Made by a program: the position numbers and the translations under genes. Positions 8,338 through 17,515 of a stretch of DNA of 64,000 nucleotides are shown in pieces. Positions within the stretch are counted from its first letter, which is position 1, and each line of letters opens with the position of its first letter. Source of the stretch: Verrucomicrobiota bacterium (lineage in GTDB: Bacteria > Verrucomicrobiota > Verrucomicrobiia > Limisphaerales > UBA1100). The stretch lies in the NCBI GenBank assembly GCA_028343615.1, contig JAOLZA010000006.1, positions 1 to 64,000 of the forward strand. Direction: 5' to 3'. The notes under the pieces were generated by a model, which was given only the letters and a program-made list of their open reading frames with translations, was not told the DNA's origin and ran no database searches.

Positions 8338-9278
8338 TGCTTCCCCGCGTGCTCTACATGGGCACGGCCGAACTGGCCTGTTTGCCGCTCGTCGCCCTCC
8401 ACGCAAGCCCCGTTGCTGACGTGGTAGGCGTGGTCACCCAGCCCGACCGACCCGTTGGACGCAAACTGAAACCCCGACCCAGTTTCGTAAAACAATGCGC
8501 ACTTGAACTGGGCTTGCCGGTTATCCAGCCACAAACACTTCGCACCCCTCAGGCCATTGAACAACTTGCCTCCTTTGAGCCAGACCTTTTTGTGGTCACA
8601 GCCTTTGGGCAAATCCTTCCTCAGTCAGCGCTCGACCTGCCACAGCATGGCGCGCTGAATGTGCACGTCTCACTCCTGCCGCGGCATCGCGGTGCGGCCC
8701 CTATCCAATGGGCCATCCTCGAAGGAGATGCTGAAACCGGTGTCACGCTCATGCGAATGGATGCTGGCCTTGATACAGGCGACATTATTTCCACAGTGAA
8801 AACTGAAATTACTGAAGGGGACACCGCCCAAACCTTGCACGATCGATTGGCGCAATTGGGTGCCGCGCTGCTAGCTGAATCGCTACCCGGTTATCTCGAT
8901 GGCACTTGTAAGCCAGTTTCACAGGATGAAGCTCGATCGACGTATGCGCGAAAAATCCTTAAACAAGATGGCCAAATTGACTGGACAGAATCTGCCGAAA
9001 CTATTTTTCGAAAGCTGCGCGCTTTTACGCCATGGCCCGGGATTTTCACGTACCTACCCACAGATAAATTGAGTTTGGTTAAAATTCAATCCGCCAATAT
9101 ATCCATCACGGAAGGAATCGCTGGCGAAGTGTTATCAGCAGGTGAAGACGGCATCTTGATTGGGTGCGGAAAACAGTCGTTAAATGTTCTTCAGTTACAA
9201 AGAGAGGGCGGCCGATCTTTGGGCTCAGGCGATTTCCTTAATGGTTTCTCTCTGCGCGCTGGGCAAAAACTCAGTTAA
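8337..9278 (+). CDS. fmt: Methionyl-tRNA formyltransferase
   Basis: Formylates Met-tRNAfMet with 10-formyl-tetrahydrofolate for translation start. The N-terminal Rossmann-like domain has the SLLPRHRGAAPIQWAI loop with the catalytic His and the GVTLMRMDAGLDTGDI segment; the C-terminal OB-like domain begins at about residue 205 after ARKILKQDGQIDW. 313 aa, full length. The ATG at 8337 overlaps the previous stop (TAATG). It is not next to def (peptide deformylase), its usual partner. The next gene starts a new transcription unit. Confidence 0.95.
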   Translation: MLPRVLYMGTAELACLPLVALHASPVADVVGVVTQPDRPVGRKLKPRPSFVKQCALELGLPVIQPQTLRTPQAIEQLASFEPDLFVVTAFGQILPQSALDLPQHGALNVHVSLLPRHRGAAPIQWAILEGDAETGVTLMRMDAGLDTGDIISTVKTEITEGDTAQTLHDRLAQLGAALLAESLPGYLDGTCKPVSQDEARSTYARKILKQDGQIDWTESAETIFRKLRAFTPWPGIFTYLPTDKLSLVKIQSANISITEGIAGEVLSAGEDGILIGCGKQSLNVLQLQREGGRSLGSGDFLNGFSLRAGQKLS

Positions 9279-9300
9279 TTTTCAATAACCCAACTCCATC

Positions 9301-9328
9301 TTGACAATTGTATCTCAGCAGTTAAATT
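9301..9328 (+). promoter_or_regulatory. Predicted promoter of the tetR-RND operon
   Basis: A consensus -35 TTGACA at 9301-9306, a 16-bp spacer and a weak -10 TAAATT at 9323-9328. It lies 35-60 bp before the TetR ATG and directly ahead of a 21-bp palindrome, so repressor binding would block the early transcribed region. Read by eye only. Confidence 0.5.
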
Positions 9329-9349
9329 GTTCGACTGATTCAATCGAAC
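9329..9349. promoter_or_regulatory. Predicted TetR operator (21-bp palindrome)
   Basis: GTTCGAcTGA-T-TCAaTCGAAC: nine of ten arm positions pair around a central T at 9339. It lies between the predicted -10 and the TetR start codon, the usual place and length for an autoregulatory TetR-family site. Confidence 0.65.
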
Positions 9350-9363
9350 GTATGAATTAATAG

Positions 9364-9999
9364 ATGAAGGCGAATGATACAAAGGGTAATATCTTGGATG
9401 CGGCAGAGAACTTGTTTGCTGCGCGTGGACCCCATGCGACATCGTTGCGTCAAGTAATCAGCAGCGCTAAGGTGAACTTGGCAGCAGTGCATTATCACTT
9501 CGGAAGCAAGGAGTCTCTGATTCAGGCCGTGATGGCGCGGCGGTTGGTGCCGTTGAATGCCGAGCGGTTGGCCTTGCTGGAAGAGCAAGAACGCGCGCAT
9601 GGACGAAGGGTTGTTCCGCTGTCAAAAGTGCTTACTGCGTTGGTTGGCCCTGCGTTGCGATTGAGCCGAAACCCAAAAAAAGGAGGGGCGGTATTTATGC
9701 AGTTATTAGGTCGTTGCTTTATGGAACCAGATCCAAAAATCCAGGCGATGCTTGACCGGCAATTACAAGAGGTGGCCGGTCGGTTTATTCCCGCATTGCA
9801 ACGGGCCGTGCCAAAATTGCCGGAGGAAGATTTTTTTTGGCGCATTCATTTTTTAGTCGGCGCCATGGCGCACACAATGGCAGACGCTGAACGACTGCGA
9901 ACTTTTTCGGGCGACTGCTGCAATCCTGATGACACGGAGGCGATGATTGATCATTTGGTGAATTTCCTGACCGCTGGTTTCAAGGCAAAGTCTCGATGA
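9364..9999 (+). CDS. TetR/AcrR family transcriptional repressor
   Basis: Ligand-responsive repressor, expected to control the efflux genes that follow. The N-terminal HTH is canonical (ATSLRQVISSAKVNLAAVHYHFGS, about residues 25-48, ending in YHFGSKESL). The rest is a helical ligand-binding domain with no specific family recognised. 211 aa. Its stop overlaps the start of the outer-membrane factor by 4 bp (ATGA), so regulator and pump form one operon, and a 21-bp palindrome sits in the leader. The inducer is unknown. Confidence 0.92.
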   Translation: MKANDTKGNILDAAENLFAARGPHATSLRQVISSAKVNLAAVHYHFGSKESLIQAVMARRLVPLNAERLALLEEQERAHGRRVVPLSKVLTALVGPALRLSRNPKKGGAVFMQLLGRCFMEPDPKIQAMLDRQLQEVAGRFIPALQRAVPKLPEEDFFWRIHFLVGAMAHTMADAERLRTFSGDCCNPDDTEAMIDHLVNFLTAGFKAKSR

Positions 10000-11423
10000 G
10001 TGCGCGATGTTTTCATTTTGTGATGATGGTGATTGTTTATTCACTCGTGGGGTGCGCGCTGCGATTGCCAGAGCAACAGGGTTTTCCGATGAACCTGCCG
10101 GAGAATTGGTCCTCGGGCCAAAGTTCGACTAATGACCCGACCGGAGAATGGTGGGAATCTTTGGGCAACACGGAATTGACGGGTTTCGTCAAGGAGGCGT
10201 TGGTTAATAATCCGAACCTTCAAATGACGGCGGTTCGATTGGAGCAGTCGCGCTTACGCGCTAGGATTGCGGGAGCAGATCGTCGGCCCACATTGAATGC
10301 CTCTCTGGATGCCGGTAAAAAACGCAGCAACTTTATTGGTCTGCCAATTGGCGACATGTCAGTACTCACTTCGCGTTCTGAGAATTATGGTTTTGCTCTG
10401 TCCAGCAACTGGGAGTTGGACGTGTGGGGTCGAATTCGCGCCGGACAACTTGCCGCATCAATGGACACCGCCGTGGCGCAGGCTGAGTTGGCCGCGGCGC
10501 AGCAATCTCTTGCCGCACAGGCGGTGAAAGTGTGGCTGGCACTTACCGAGGCGCGCGAACAATTGGGTTTGGCACAAAGCAATCTCGGCATTCTTGATCT
10601 TACTGTACGTCAGGCCGACCTCCGCTATGGACTTGGCGTGGGGCCGGCGTTGGATTTGCGTTTGGCTGAGACGAATCTGGCCTCCGCCCGCGCGACTGTG
10701 GAGCAATGGCGTTCTCCGCTCGCGCAGGCGCAGCGACAACTGGAAGTCTTGCTGGGCCGTTATCCGGCGGGCGCGCTCGGGGGTATAGCGAAATTGCCGG
10801 ATTTGCCGCCGCCGATCCCTATCGGCTTACCATCACAACTACTTACGCGTCGCCCGGATATTTTGGGTGCGCACGGCCGGTTGATAGCCGCCGATGCTCG
10901 CATTGCTGTGGCACAAGCGGAATTGTACCCAAAATTTTCACTCACTGCTTCTGGTGGCACTTCCAGTGACGAGTTGGAAAATCTGTTGAACAATCATTTG
11001 CTCGTGTGGTCTTTGGGGTCCAACCTCACGCAGCCGATCCTTAATGGCGGTCGTTTGCGGGCCCAAGTAAAATTAAGGGAATCTCTCGCAGCGGAAGCGG
11101 TGATCCAATATCGGGGCATAGTGCTTAATGCGTTCGCCGAAGTGGAAATAGCGTTAGTAAACGAACAATTGTTAAGCGCTCGTGAGTCACGTCTAGCGGA
11201 GTCTGCCGGCATGGCCGCGCAGGCTTTGGTGCTTGCGGAGGATCGTTTCGCGCGCGGCCTAGAACCCTTTATCCGTGTGCTTGAAACTCAGCGGCGCGTC
11301 AATGGATTGCAGAGCCAGCAAGTGGGGGTGCGGAGGTTGTGCTTGGAAAATCGCGTGAATCTTCACCTTGCGCTCGGCGGAAGCTTTGGCATCCCAAAGA
11401 ACGCAACGAAGGGGACACCGTGA
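9996..11423 (+). CDS. RND efflux outer-membrane factor (NodT/OprM family lipoprotein)
   Basis: TolC-like outer-membrane channel for the tripartite pump encoded downstream. Signal peptide with lipobox LVGC puts the lipidated cysteine at about residue 20. Two OEP repeats follow, with family segments ELDVWGRIRAGQLAA, LPSQLLTRRPDILGAHGRL and LTQPILNGGRLRAQ. 475 aa, full length. It overlaps tetR by 4 bp and the fusion-protein start by 4 bp. The order regulator, channel, adaptor, pump is less usual than adaptor-pump-channel. Confidence 0.92.
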   Translation: MSARCFHFVMMVIVYSLVGCALRLPEQQGFPMNLPENWSSGQSSTNDPTGEWWESLGNTELTGFVKEALVNNPNLQMTAVRLEQSRLRARIAGADRRPTLNASLDAGKKRSNFIGLPIGDMSVLTSRSENYGFALSSNWELDVWGRIRAGQLAASMDTAVAQAELAAAQQSLAAQAVKVWLALTEAREQLGLAQSNLGILDLTVRQADLRYGLGVGPALDLRLAETNLASARATVEQWRSPLAQAQRQLEVLLGRYPAGALGGIAKLPDLPPPIPIGLPSQLLTRRPDILGAHGRLIAADARIAVAQAELYPKFSLTASGGTSSDELENLLNNHLLVWSLGSNLTQPILNGGRLRAQVKLRESLAAEAVIQYRGIVLNAFAEVEIALVNEQLLSARESRLAESAGMAAQALVLAEDRFARGLEPFIRVLETQRRVNGLQSQQVGVRRLCLENRVNLHLALGGSFGIPKNATKGTP

Positions 11424-12679
11424 CACGCCGTGTTTTACAAATTGCTTTGCCGGTATTGGTGCTTTTGACGGGAGCATATTGTTCTTGGTGGTTGGCGACT
11501 AACCGAAAATTAATCTCACCGAGTCCTGTAGTGCGCTTTAAACCCCGCGTGGAAGCTCTCGCGGTGAAACTGGAAATATTTACACCGGTGGTGGAATCAC
11601 AGGGAACAGTGATGCCGCGCCGCGAAATTGACTTGGCCCCGGAAGTAAGTGGCCGCGTAGTTTGGGTTTCCCCTCAACTGGTCGCCGGCGGTCTTTTTGT
11701 GCATGAAGAAGAATTGGTGCGGATCGATCCGGGTGATTATGAACTGGCATTGCGCCAGGCCACGGCGAACATTCAATCTGCTCTTGCATCCATGACTAAC
11801 GCTTTAGCGCAAGTAAGTCGCGGTGAAGCGCAAATGGCGCAAGCGGGGGCACGTATCACTCGTGAAGAAGCAGAGGCCACTGCAGCACGCGCTGAGTGGA
11901 AGTTGCTGGGTCGAGAAGGTGAGCCACCCGCGTTATTGGTTCGCGATTCCCAGTTGCGTGAAGGGAGAGCAGATTTGGCTTCGGCAAAGGCGTTAATTGG
12001 AGCTTCGCGCGCGCAATACGAATCGGGCAAAGCTGCGTTAACAGCTGCGGAGGCGGGTCGGGATCAAGCGCAGGTGAACTTGAAGCGTTGCGTTATGTTC
12101 GCGCCATTTGCTGGTCGTGTAAAATCACAGTCAATAGGAGTGGGTCAATTGGTGTCACGGGCGAGCGTGTTAGCGAAAATTCAACCTGTGGCAGTAGCGG
12201 AAGTGCGGTTGCCCTTGCCGATGAAGGACCTTAAATATCTGCGGCTGGGAGACTCTTTGCGTGGCGGTATGATTGATGGTCCGCTGGTGAGACTCACCAC
12301 GGGTGACAATGAGTGGTCCGGCCAGATCATTCGTACGGAGGGTGAAGTAGAGGCGGGCACGCGCATGATGGCGGTGGTGGCACGTGTAGTTGCGCCGTAT
12401 GCCGAGGGGGGCTCTACGTTGAGTTTTGGGCGTTTTGTGATGGCACTCATTGAAGGGGAGCCGATGACGGGTGTGGTTGTTTTGCCTCGCGCGGCATTGC
12501 GTGAGGGTGGAGTGGTTTATGTGCTTCGTGAAGGCAAATTGTTTTCCCGAGTAGTGAAAACTTTGTGGAGCGATCGCGATCGAGTGGTGATTGGCTCTGG
12601 CTTGAAAGGCGGCGATCGGGTTTGCCTTTCTGCGCTCGATTCATTTGTCGAAGGCATGGAGGTCCGCGCAAGTGAATAG
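11420..12679 (+). CDS. RND efflux periplasmic adaptor (membrane fusion protein)
   Basis: HlyD/AcrA-type adaptor linking pump to channel. Start chosen at GTG 11420, overlapping the previous stop (GTGA), in preference to the longer ORF. An N-terminal membrane anchor (LQIALPVLVLLTGAYCSWWLA) lacks a lipobox. Then come half of the lipoyl domain (EIDLAPEVSGRVVWVS), a coiled-coil hairpin from about 120 to 200, the second lipoyl half (RCVMFAPFAGRVKSQSIGVGQLV) and a beta-barrel. 419 aa. It overlaps the RND gene by 8 bp. Confidence 0.9.
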   Translation: MTRRVLQIALPVLVLLTGAYCSWWLATNRKLISPSPVVRFKPRVEALAVKLEIFTPVVESQGTVMPRREIDLAPEVSGRVVWVSPQLVAGGLFVHEEELVRIDPGDYELALRQATANIQSALASMTNALAQVSRGEAQMAQAGARITREEAEATAARAEWKLLGREGEPPALLVRDSQLREGRADLASAKALIGASRAQYESGKAALTAAEAGRDQAQVNLKRCVMFAPFAGRVKSQSIGVGQLVSRASVLAKIQPVAVAEVRLPLPMKDLKYLRLGDSLRGGMIDGPLVRLTTGDNEWSGQIIRTEGEVEAGTRMMAVVARVVAPYAEGGSTLSFGRFVMALIEGEPMTGVVVLPRAALREGGVVYVLREGKLFSRVVKTLWSDRDRVVIGSGLKGGDRVCLSALDSFVEGMEVRASE

Positions 12680-15600
12680 GGTCATTGAATGGTTCGCAGT
12701 CAATCGCGTGGCGGCAAACTTATTGGCAGCATTTATTTTGTTGGCGGGGTTTTTGGCAATCCCGAAAATCAAACAAGAAGTGTTTCCAGAGTTTGACTCG
12801 GATTGGGTTTTGATTGAGGTGCCGTACCCTGGCGCGGCGCCGGAGGAAACAGAGGAGGGCATCTGCGCACGCGTGGAACAGTCGGTGCAGGGACTGCAGG
12901 GCGTAAAGCAAATGGTGTCTACCGCGGCCGAGGGAATGGGCATTGTGGCCATCGAGTTGTTGCCGCATACGGACGGACAAAAGTTTCTTGATGAGGCCAA
13001 GGCAAAGGTGGATGCGATTGACACATTCCCTGAGGATTCAGACAAGCCTGTCATTAGCGAAATCATCATCCGTAAACAGGTTGTTAATGTTGCCGTCAAG
13101 GGAGAAGTGGGTGAAGTGGCACTCAAGCGCGCGGGTGAACGTGTTCGGGATGAATTACTGGCTCGACCGGGGATCACTCAGGTGGAGTTGGTGAATGTAC
13201 GCCCCTATGAAGTTTCCATCGAGTTACGCGAAGAGGATTTGCGCCGTTATGGTCTAACCTTTGATGAGGTGGCAGCCGCCGTACGCGAAAGTTCCCTGAA
13301 TCTTCCCGGGGGTATGCTTAAGACTGCGGGTGGTGATATTCTGCTTCGCGCCAAAGCTCAGGCATATGGACAGGTCGACTTCGAATCGCTGCCGGTGCGC
13401 ACCCATCAAGACGGCAGTCGGCTTACTTTAGGACAAGTGGCACAAGTTGTTGATGGGTTCGCGGAGGTGGATTCGCACGCTCGCTTTGATGGTCAGCCCT
13501 CGGCACTGGTGCGGGTGTTTCGCGTAGGTGATCAAAGTGCGTTGGAGGTTTCGAGGATTGTGAAAAATTATGTTGCCACTGCGGAGGCTAACATGCCGGT
13601 TGGTGTCACACTGGAAACGTGGCAGGACGATTCTTCGTACCTGAGAAGCAGGCTCGACCTTCTCCTGCGTAACGGCCGGGCAGGACTGATTTTGGTATTC
13701 TTCATTCTTGCTTTATTTCTGAGGTTTCGGTTGGCAATGTGGGTAACCTTTGGGATTCCGGTATCGTTCCTAGGCACGTTGTGGTTAATGCCGGCAATGG
13801 ACGCCTCCATTAGCCTCATTACACTCTTTGCTTTTATTGTTGTGCTAGGAATTGTGGTCGATGACGCGATCGTGCTCGGCGAAAATATTTACACTCATCA
13901 GGAAAAATACGGCGCTGGTATTAAGAGCACAATTAGCGGTGCGTTGGAGGTTGGGCGTCCAGTTATTTTTGGGGTGCTCACCACTGTGGCGGCCTTTTAT
14001 CCATTGCTTGCAATCGAAGGGAATACCGGAAAAATATTGCGCTATATTCCGTTGATTGTAATGCCAACTCTTTTGTTTTCACTCGTGGAATGCCTTTTGA
14101 TTTTGCCGGCGCATTTACGAAATTTGCCTGATGTGAAAAACAAAAAAAAATCGGGGCTATGGTCACGGTTACAGTCTTTTTTTTCAGGAGGCGTGGAGTG
14201 GTTTATTTTGAAAATCTACCAACCCTTTCTCGAGAGCTGTTTGCGTTGGCGTTACCTCACTCTTTCAATTGGGGTAACGGCTTTGTTTCTCACCTTGGCA
14301 GGTTATGCTGGTGGCCACTTCAAATTCATTTTCCTGCCTTCCGTGGAAGGGGATAACGTGGCTGCGTGGGTGAGTTTTCCGCGCGGAACGCCAGTGCAGG
14401 TAACTGAAAAGGCCGTGCGACAGCTGGAAGACGCCGCCGAAGAGTTGCGTCTCGAGATAGCTGCGAGCGGAAATGATGGGACTAATACAATCCTCCACTC
14501 GCTTGCCAGTATTGGGCAGCAACCTTTTCGGATGGAGGCGGAGATGGCGGGAGGTAACTACGATGCTAATCATTTTGGCAGTCACAAGGGTGAAGTGCAT
14601 TTGGAAGTCGCCCCATCTGAGGATCGAACAATCACCAGTCAAGGCATGGCTGATCGTTGGCGCGAGTTGGCTGGCGATTTTTCCGGGGCCACGGAAGTTG
14701 GGTTCAGCGCCAGTATTTTTTCGGCGGGAAAACCAATAAATATCCGTTTAAGTGGCCCAAGCCTTTCGACGCTCAAGGCCGCAACAGAGGAGCTGAAGTT
14801 GCGCTTAAAAAGCTATCCCGGAGTGCAGGATATTTCCGATACATTTCGTGCTGGGAAACGTGAGCTCAAAATCAAACTCAAGCCCGAGGCGGAATTGCTC
14901 GGTTTGCGTCAAACTGACCTTGCGCGTCAAGTCCGACAGGCTTTTTTTGGCGAGGAAGCCCAGCGAATTCAGCGCAACCGGGATGATTTAAAAGTCATGG
15001 TGCGCTACCCAGCGAACCACCGACGTTCGCTGCATGATTTACATGACCTGCGTATTCTTACGCGCGAAGGATTTCGGGTTCCTTTTACTGAAGTCGCCGA
15101 CACCGTGGAAGGTCGTGGATACGCGAGTATTCGCCGTGTTGATGGGCGACGGTCGGTGAATGTCACTGCCGAGGTGGACATCACCCGTATTGAGCCCAAC
15201 AAACTCATCACGAGTTTGGAAGAGAAAGATTTGCCGGAACTATCTGCTGAATTTCCCGGCCTTCAACACAGTTTTCAGGGTGCGAGGCAGGAACAGGAAC
15301 TCACGCTTAACAGCATGTATCGTGCGTTTCTTGTGGCGATGGTGATGATTTATGCACTGCTTGCGATTCCGTTTGGGTCATATATTCAGCCCTTTATCGT
15401 GATGATTGCGATCCCATTTGGGCTTATTGGTGCGGTATTGGGCCATCTAATAATGGGGATGGAATTAACTGTACTCTCGATGTTCGGCGTCGTGGCACTC
15501 ACTGGTGTGGTTGTGAACGATAGCCTTGTGATGGTCGATTTTGTAAATCGTAATCGACCTAAGCATAATAACCTTATTGATGCCGTGCGCGTGAGTGGTG

Positions 15601-15851
15601 TGGCACGTTTTCGAGCGATCTTGCTTACTTCGCTGACAACATTTGCTGGGCTCACACCTCTGGTGTTTTTTGAAAAAAGTGTACAAGCCCAATTCCTCAT
15701 CCCAATGGCTGTCTCGATTGGCTTCGGCGTAATGTTTGCCACTCTCGTTACGCTCGTGTTAGTGCCATCGCTCTATATGATATTGGAAGATCTCCGGGCA
15801 AGCTGGCAGTGGCTTTACGGATCAGCGTCCATCAAACCTGAAAAAGTCTGA
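12672..15851 (+). CDS. RND family efflux pump (HAE1-like inner-membrane transporter)
   Basis: Proton-driven export pump of the AcrB superfamily. 1059 aa with the classic duplicated layout: TM1 near residue 15, a large periplasmic loop, TM2-TM6, a cytoplasmic stretch near 490-510, TM7 and a second loop, then the C-terminal TM block. In TM4 the motif GIVVDDAIVLGENIY has the paired aspartates used in proton relay. Start taken as GTG 12672, overlapping the adaptor stop. Divergence from typical AcrB is high, and substrate class (drug or other) cannot be read from sequence. Confidence 0.92.
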   Translation: MNRVIEWFAVNRVAANLLAAFILLAGFLAIPKIKQEVFPEFDSDWVLIEVPYPGAAPEETEEGICARVEQSVQGLQGVKQMVSTAAEGMGIVAIELLPHTDGQKFLDEAKAKVDAIDTFPEDSDKPVISEIIIRKQVVNVAVKGEVGEVALKRAGERVRDELLARPGITQVELVNVRPYEVSIELREEDLRRYGLTFDEVAAAVRESSLNLPGGMLKTAGGDILLRAKAQAYGQVDFESLPVRTHQDGSRLTLGQVAQVVDGFAEVDSHARFDGQPSALVRVFRVGDQSALEVSRIVKNYVATAEANMPVGVTLETWQDDSSYLRSRLDLLLRNGRAGLILVFFILALFLRFRLAMWVTFGIPVSFLGTLWLMPAMDASISLITLFAFIVVLGIVVDDAIVLGENIYTHQEKYGAGIKSTISGALEVGRPVIFGVLTTVAAFYPLLAIEGNTGKILRYIPLIVMPTLLFSLVECLLILPAHLRNLPDVKNKKKSGLWSRLQSFFSGGVEWFILKIYQPFLESCLRWRYLTLSIGVTALFLTLAGYAGGHFKFIFLPSVEGDNVAAWVSFPRGTPVQVTEKAVRQLEDAAEELRLEIAASGNDGTNTILHSLASIGQQPFRMEAEMAGGNYDANHFGSHKGEVHLEVAPSEDRTITSQGMADRWRELAGDFSGATEVGFSASIFSAGKPINIRLSGPSLSTLKAATEELKLRLKSYPGVQDISDTFRAGKRELKIKLKPEAELLGLRQTDLARQVRQAFFGEEAQRIQRNRDDLKVMVRYPANHRRSLHDLHDLRILTREGFRVPFTEVADTVEGRGYASIRRVDGRRSVNVTAEVDITRIEPNKLITSLEEKDLPELSAEFPGLQHSFQGARQEQELTLNSMYRAFLVAMVMIYALLAIPFGSYIQPFIVMIAIPFGLIGAVLGHLIMGMELTVLSMFGVVALTGVVVNDSLVMVDFVNRNRPKHNNLIDAVRVSGVARFRAILLTSLTTFAGLTPLVFFEKSVQAQFLIPMAVSIGFGVMFATLVTLVLVPSLYMILEDLRASWQWLYGSASIKPEKV

Positions 15852-15904
15852 TCGGTTTTGCTTCCCCGCAGGGCTCTTGCACGCTAACGTCACGCCCGTC
15901 TCGC

Positions 15905-17515
15905 ATGGCACGTAAAGCATCACTGTTGGTTGTTTTCCTAACTGTCTTCATCGATCTGGTTGGTTTTGGGATCGTGCTGCCTATGTTGCCGCTCTACGCG
16001 AAAACTTATGGCGCGGCGGGCATTATTGCCGGGCTCCTCGTGGCCTCGTACTCATTGATGCAATTCCTTTTCGCTCCTTGGTGGGGCCGCCTTTCCGATC
16101 GCATTGGGCGCCGCCCCGTGTTGCTCATTAGCACTGCAGGCGCATGTATCTCATATATCTTGTTTGCGTTAGCGTGTTATTATGAATCTTTGTGGGGCCT
16201 GCTTGCCTCTCGTATGGCAGCGGGTGTTTGTGGGGCCAACCTGTCTGTGGCCAGTGCGTATATCGCCGATATCTCCTCGCCGGAAGACCGATCCAAACGT
16301 ATGGGACTCATTGGCATGGCTTTCGGCTTGGGTTTTATTGTGGGGCCGGCGTTGGGCGCGCTGAGCGCGGAATGGTTTGGCGTTACCGGCCCTGGTTGGA
16401 CGGCGGCCACCATTTGTGGCCTCAACCTCATTTTGGCGTATTTTGTACTGGGAGAAAGCCGCCGGCCTGAGAGCGATCCTGCGCCTCCACCGCCGCGCCT
16501 TCAACAAATCACCCGAATGTTGAAACGTAAACAGCTCGCTTGTCTAATGGGCGTATTTTTCTTGGCCACATTTTGTTTCACTTGTTTTGAATCTACCTTT
16601 GTAGTGACCTTCACCGGCACCAAGGAATCTCCTGGTACATTTGCCTTCAAACAGGATGTTCCTGTGCCGGATATTGATGAACCTTTTCCCGTTCCAAATT
16701 GGCACGTGGTTACGGGTGAAGAAGTGCGACGAGGTGAGCCCATTTGCACTTTGGTCACGTTTGCGAGCACCAATGTCATTAACGCGCCCAAGAGCGGGCG
16801 GATCTCCTTAGAGAACTGGGAATTTGCCCCACCAGAAGGCAAGGTGGCCACCATTGATTATACGCGTACCATTGCCTATTACATGTTGGTATTTTGTGGC
16901 CTGATTGGAGCTGTTATTCAAGGAAAGTTTATCGGTCCACTTGTAAACTGGCTGGGTGAAAAATGGTTGATCGTTGTCGGTCTTGCTTTGTTGGGACTCA
17001 GTCTTGCGTGGTTACCACTAGCGAATGCGCCGCACTTTTATTTACTGCTCGGTGCATTAGCTTTATTTTCCGTCAGTTCAAGTGTGTACCGCGCGCCAAC
17101 TTACGGGCTGATTTCCCTCAACGCAGGCCCCAATGAGCAGGGCGAAGTTATGGGGGTCACTCAAAGCATCGGGAGTCTCGCGCGGATTATTGGGCCGTTG
17201 ATTGCGTTGGGATTATTGGATGTGTCCATACGATTGCCGTATTTTATTTGTGCCGCCATCGCAGTGGTGGCGGCTATCGTCGCCGCGGTTTTATTGAAGC
17301 CAGCCGACAAGGCTGTACTGGTTGCTGAGGCGGGGCTTCGGGAAAAGAAAGTTGGGGAGAAGCCTCCCGGAAAAATTAACCTGCGAGGTAAGACGATCCA
17401 CGAAGAGGGGGTTGAAGGTGAATCTCCAGCACAGGTGGGCCCTAAACGTATCAATTTACGCGCGAAGCCGACGGAAGATGTGGATTCAGGAGCGAATGAA
17501 AAGGAGGGGGGATGA
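15905..17515 (+). CDS. MFS transporter with barrel-sandwich-like insert and hydrophilic tail
   Basis: Twelve-helix major-facilitator protein of the TetA/Bcr drug-transport type: D17 in TM1, motif A GRLSDRIGRRPVLL at 61-74, and SAYIADISSPEDRSKRMG after TM4. Between TM7 and TM8 (about residues 237-320, predicted periplasmic) it has an extra segment with the pattern VVTGEEVRRGEPICTLV then INAPKSGRISL, resembling a lipoyl/HlyD barrel-sandwich fold without a modifiable lysine. After TM12 a tail of about 70 residues is charged and repeats INLRGK/INLRAK. 536 aa, against about 400 normally. The end of the gene carries the ribosome site of the HAD gene. Confidence 0.88.
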   Translation: MARKASLLVVFLTVFIDLVGFGIVLPMLPLYAKTYGAAGIIAGLLVASYSLMQFLFAPWWGRLSDRIGRRPVLLISTAGACISYILFALACYYESLWGLLASRMAAGVCGANLSVASAYIADISSPEDRSKRMGLIGMAFGLGFIVGPALGALSAEWFGVTGPGWTAATICGLNLILAYFVLGESRRPESDPAPPPPRLQQITRMLKRKQLACLMGVFFLATFCFTCFESTFVVTFTGTKESPGTFAFKQDVPVPDIDEPFPVPNWHVVTGEEVRRGEPICTLVTFASTNVINAPKSGRISLENWEFAPPEGKVATIDYTRTIAYYMLVFCGLIGAVIQGKFIGPLVNWLGEKWLIVVGLALLGLSLAWLPLANAPHFYLLLGALALFSVSSSVYRAPTYGLISLNAGPNEQGEVMGVTQSIGSLARIIGPLIALGLLDVSIRLPYFICAAIAVVAAIVAAVLLKPADKAVLVAEAGLREKKVGEKPPGKINLRGKTIHEEGVEGESPAQVGPKRINLRAKPTEDVDSGANEKEGG

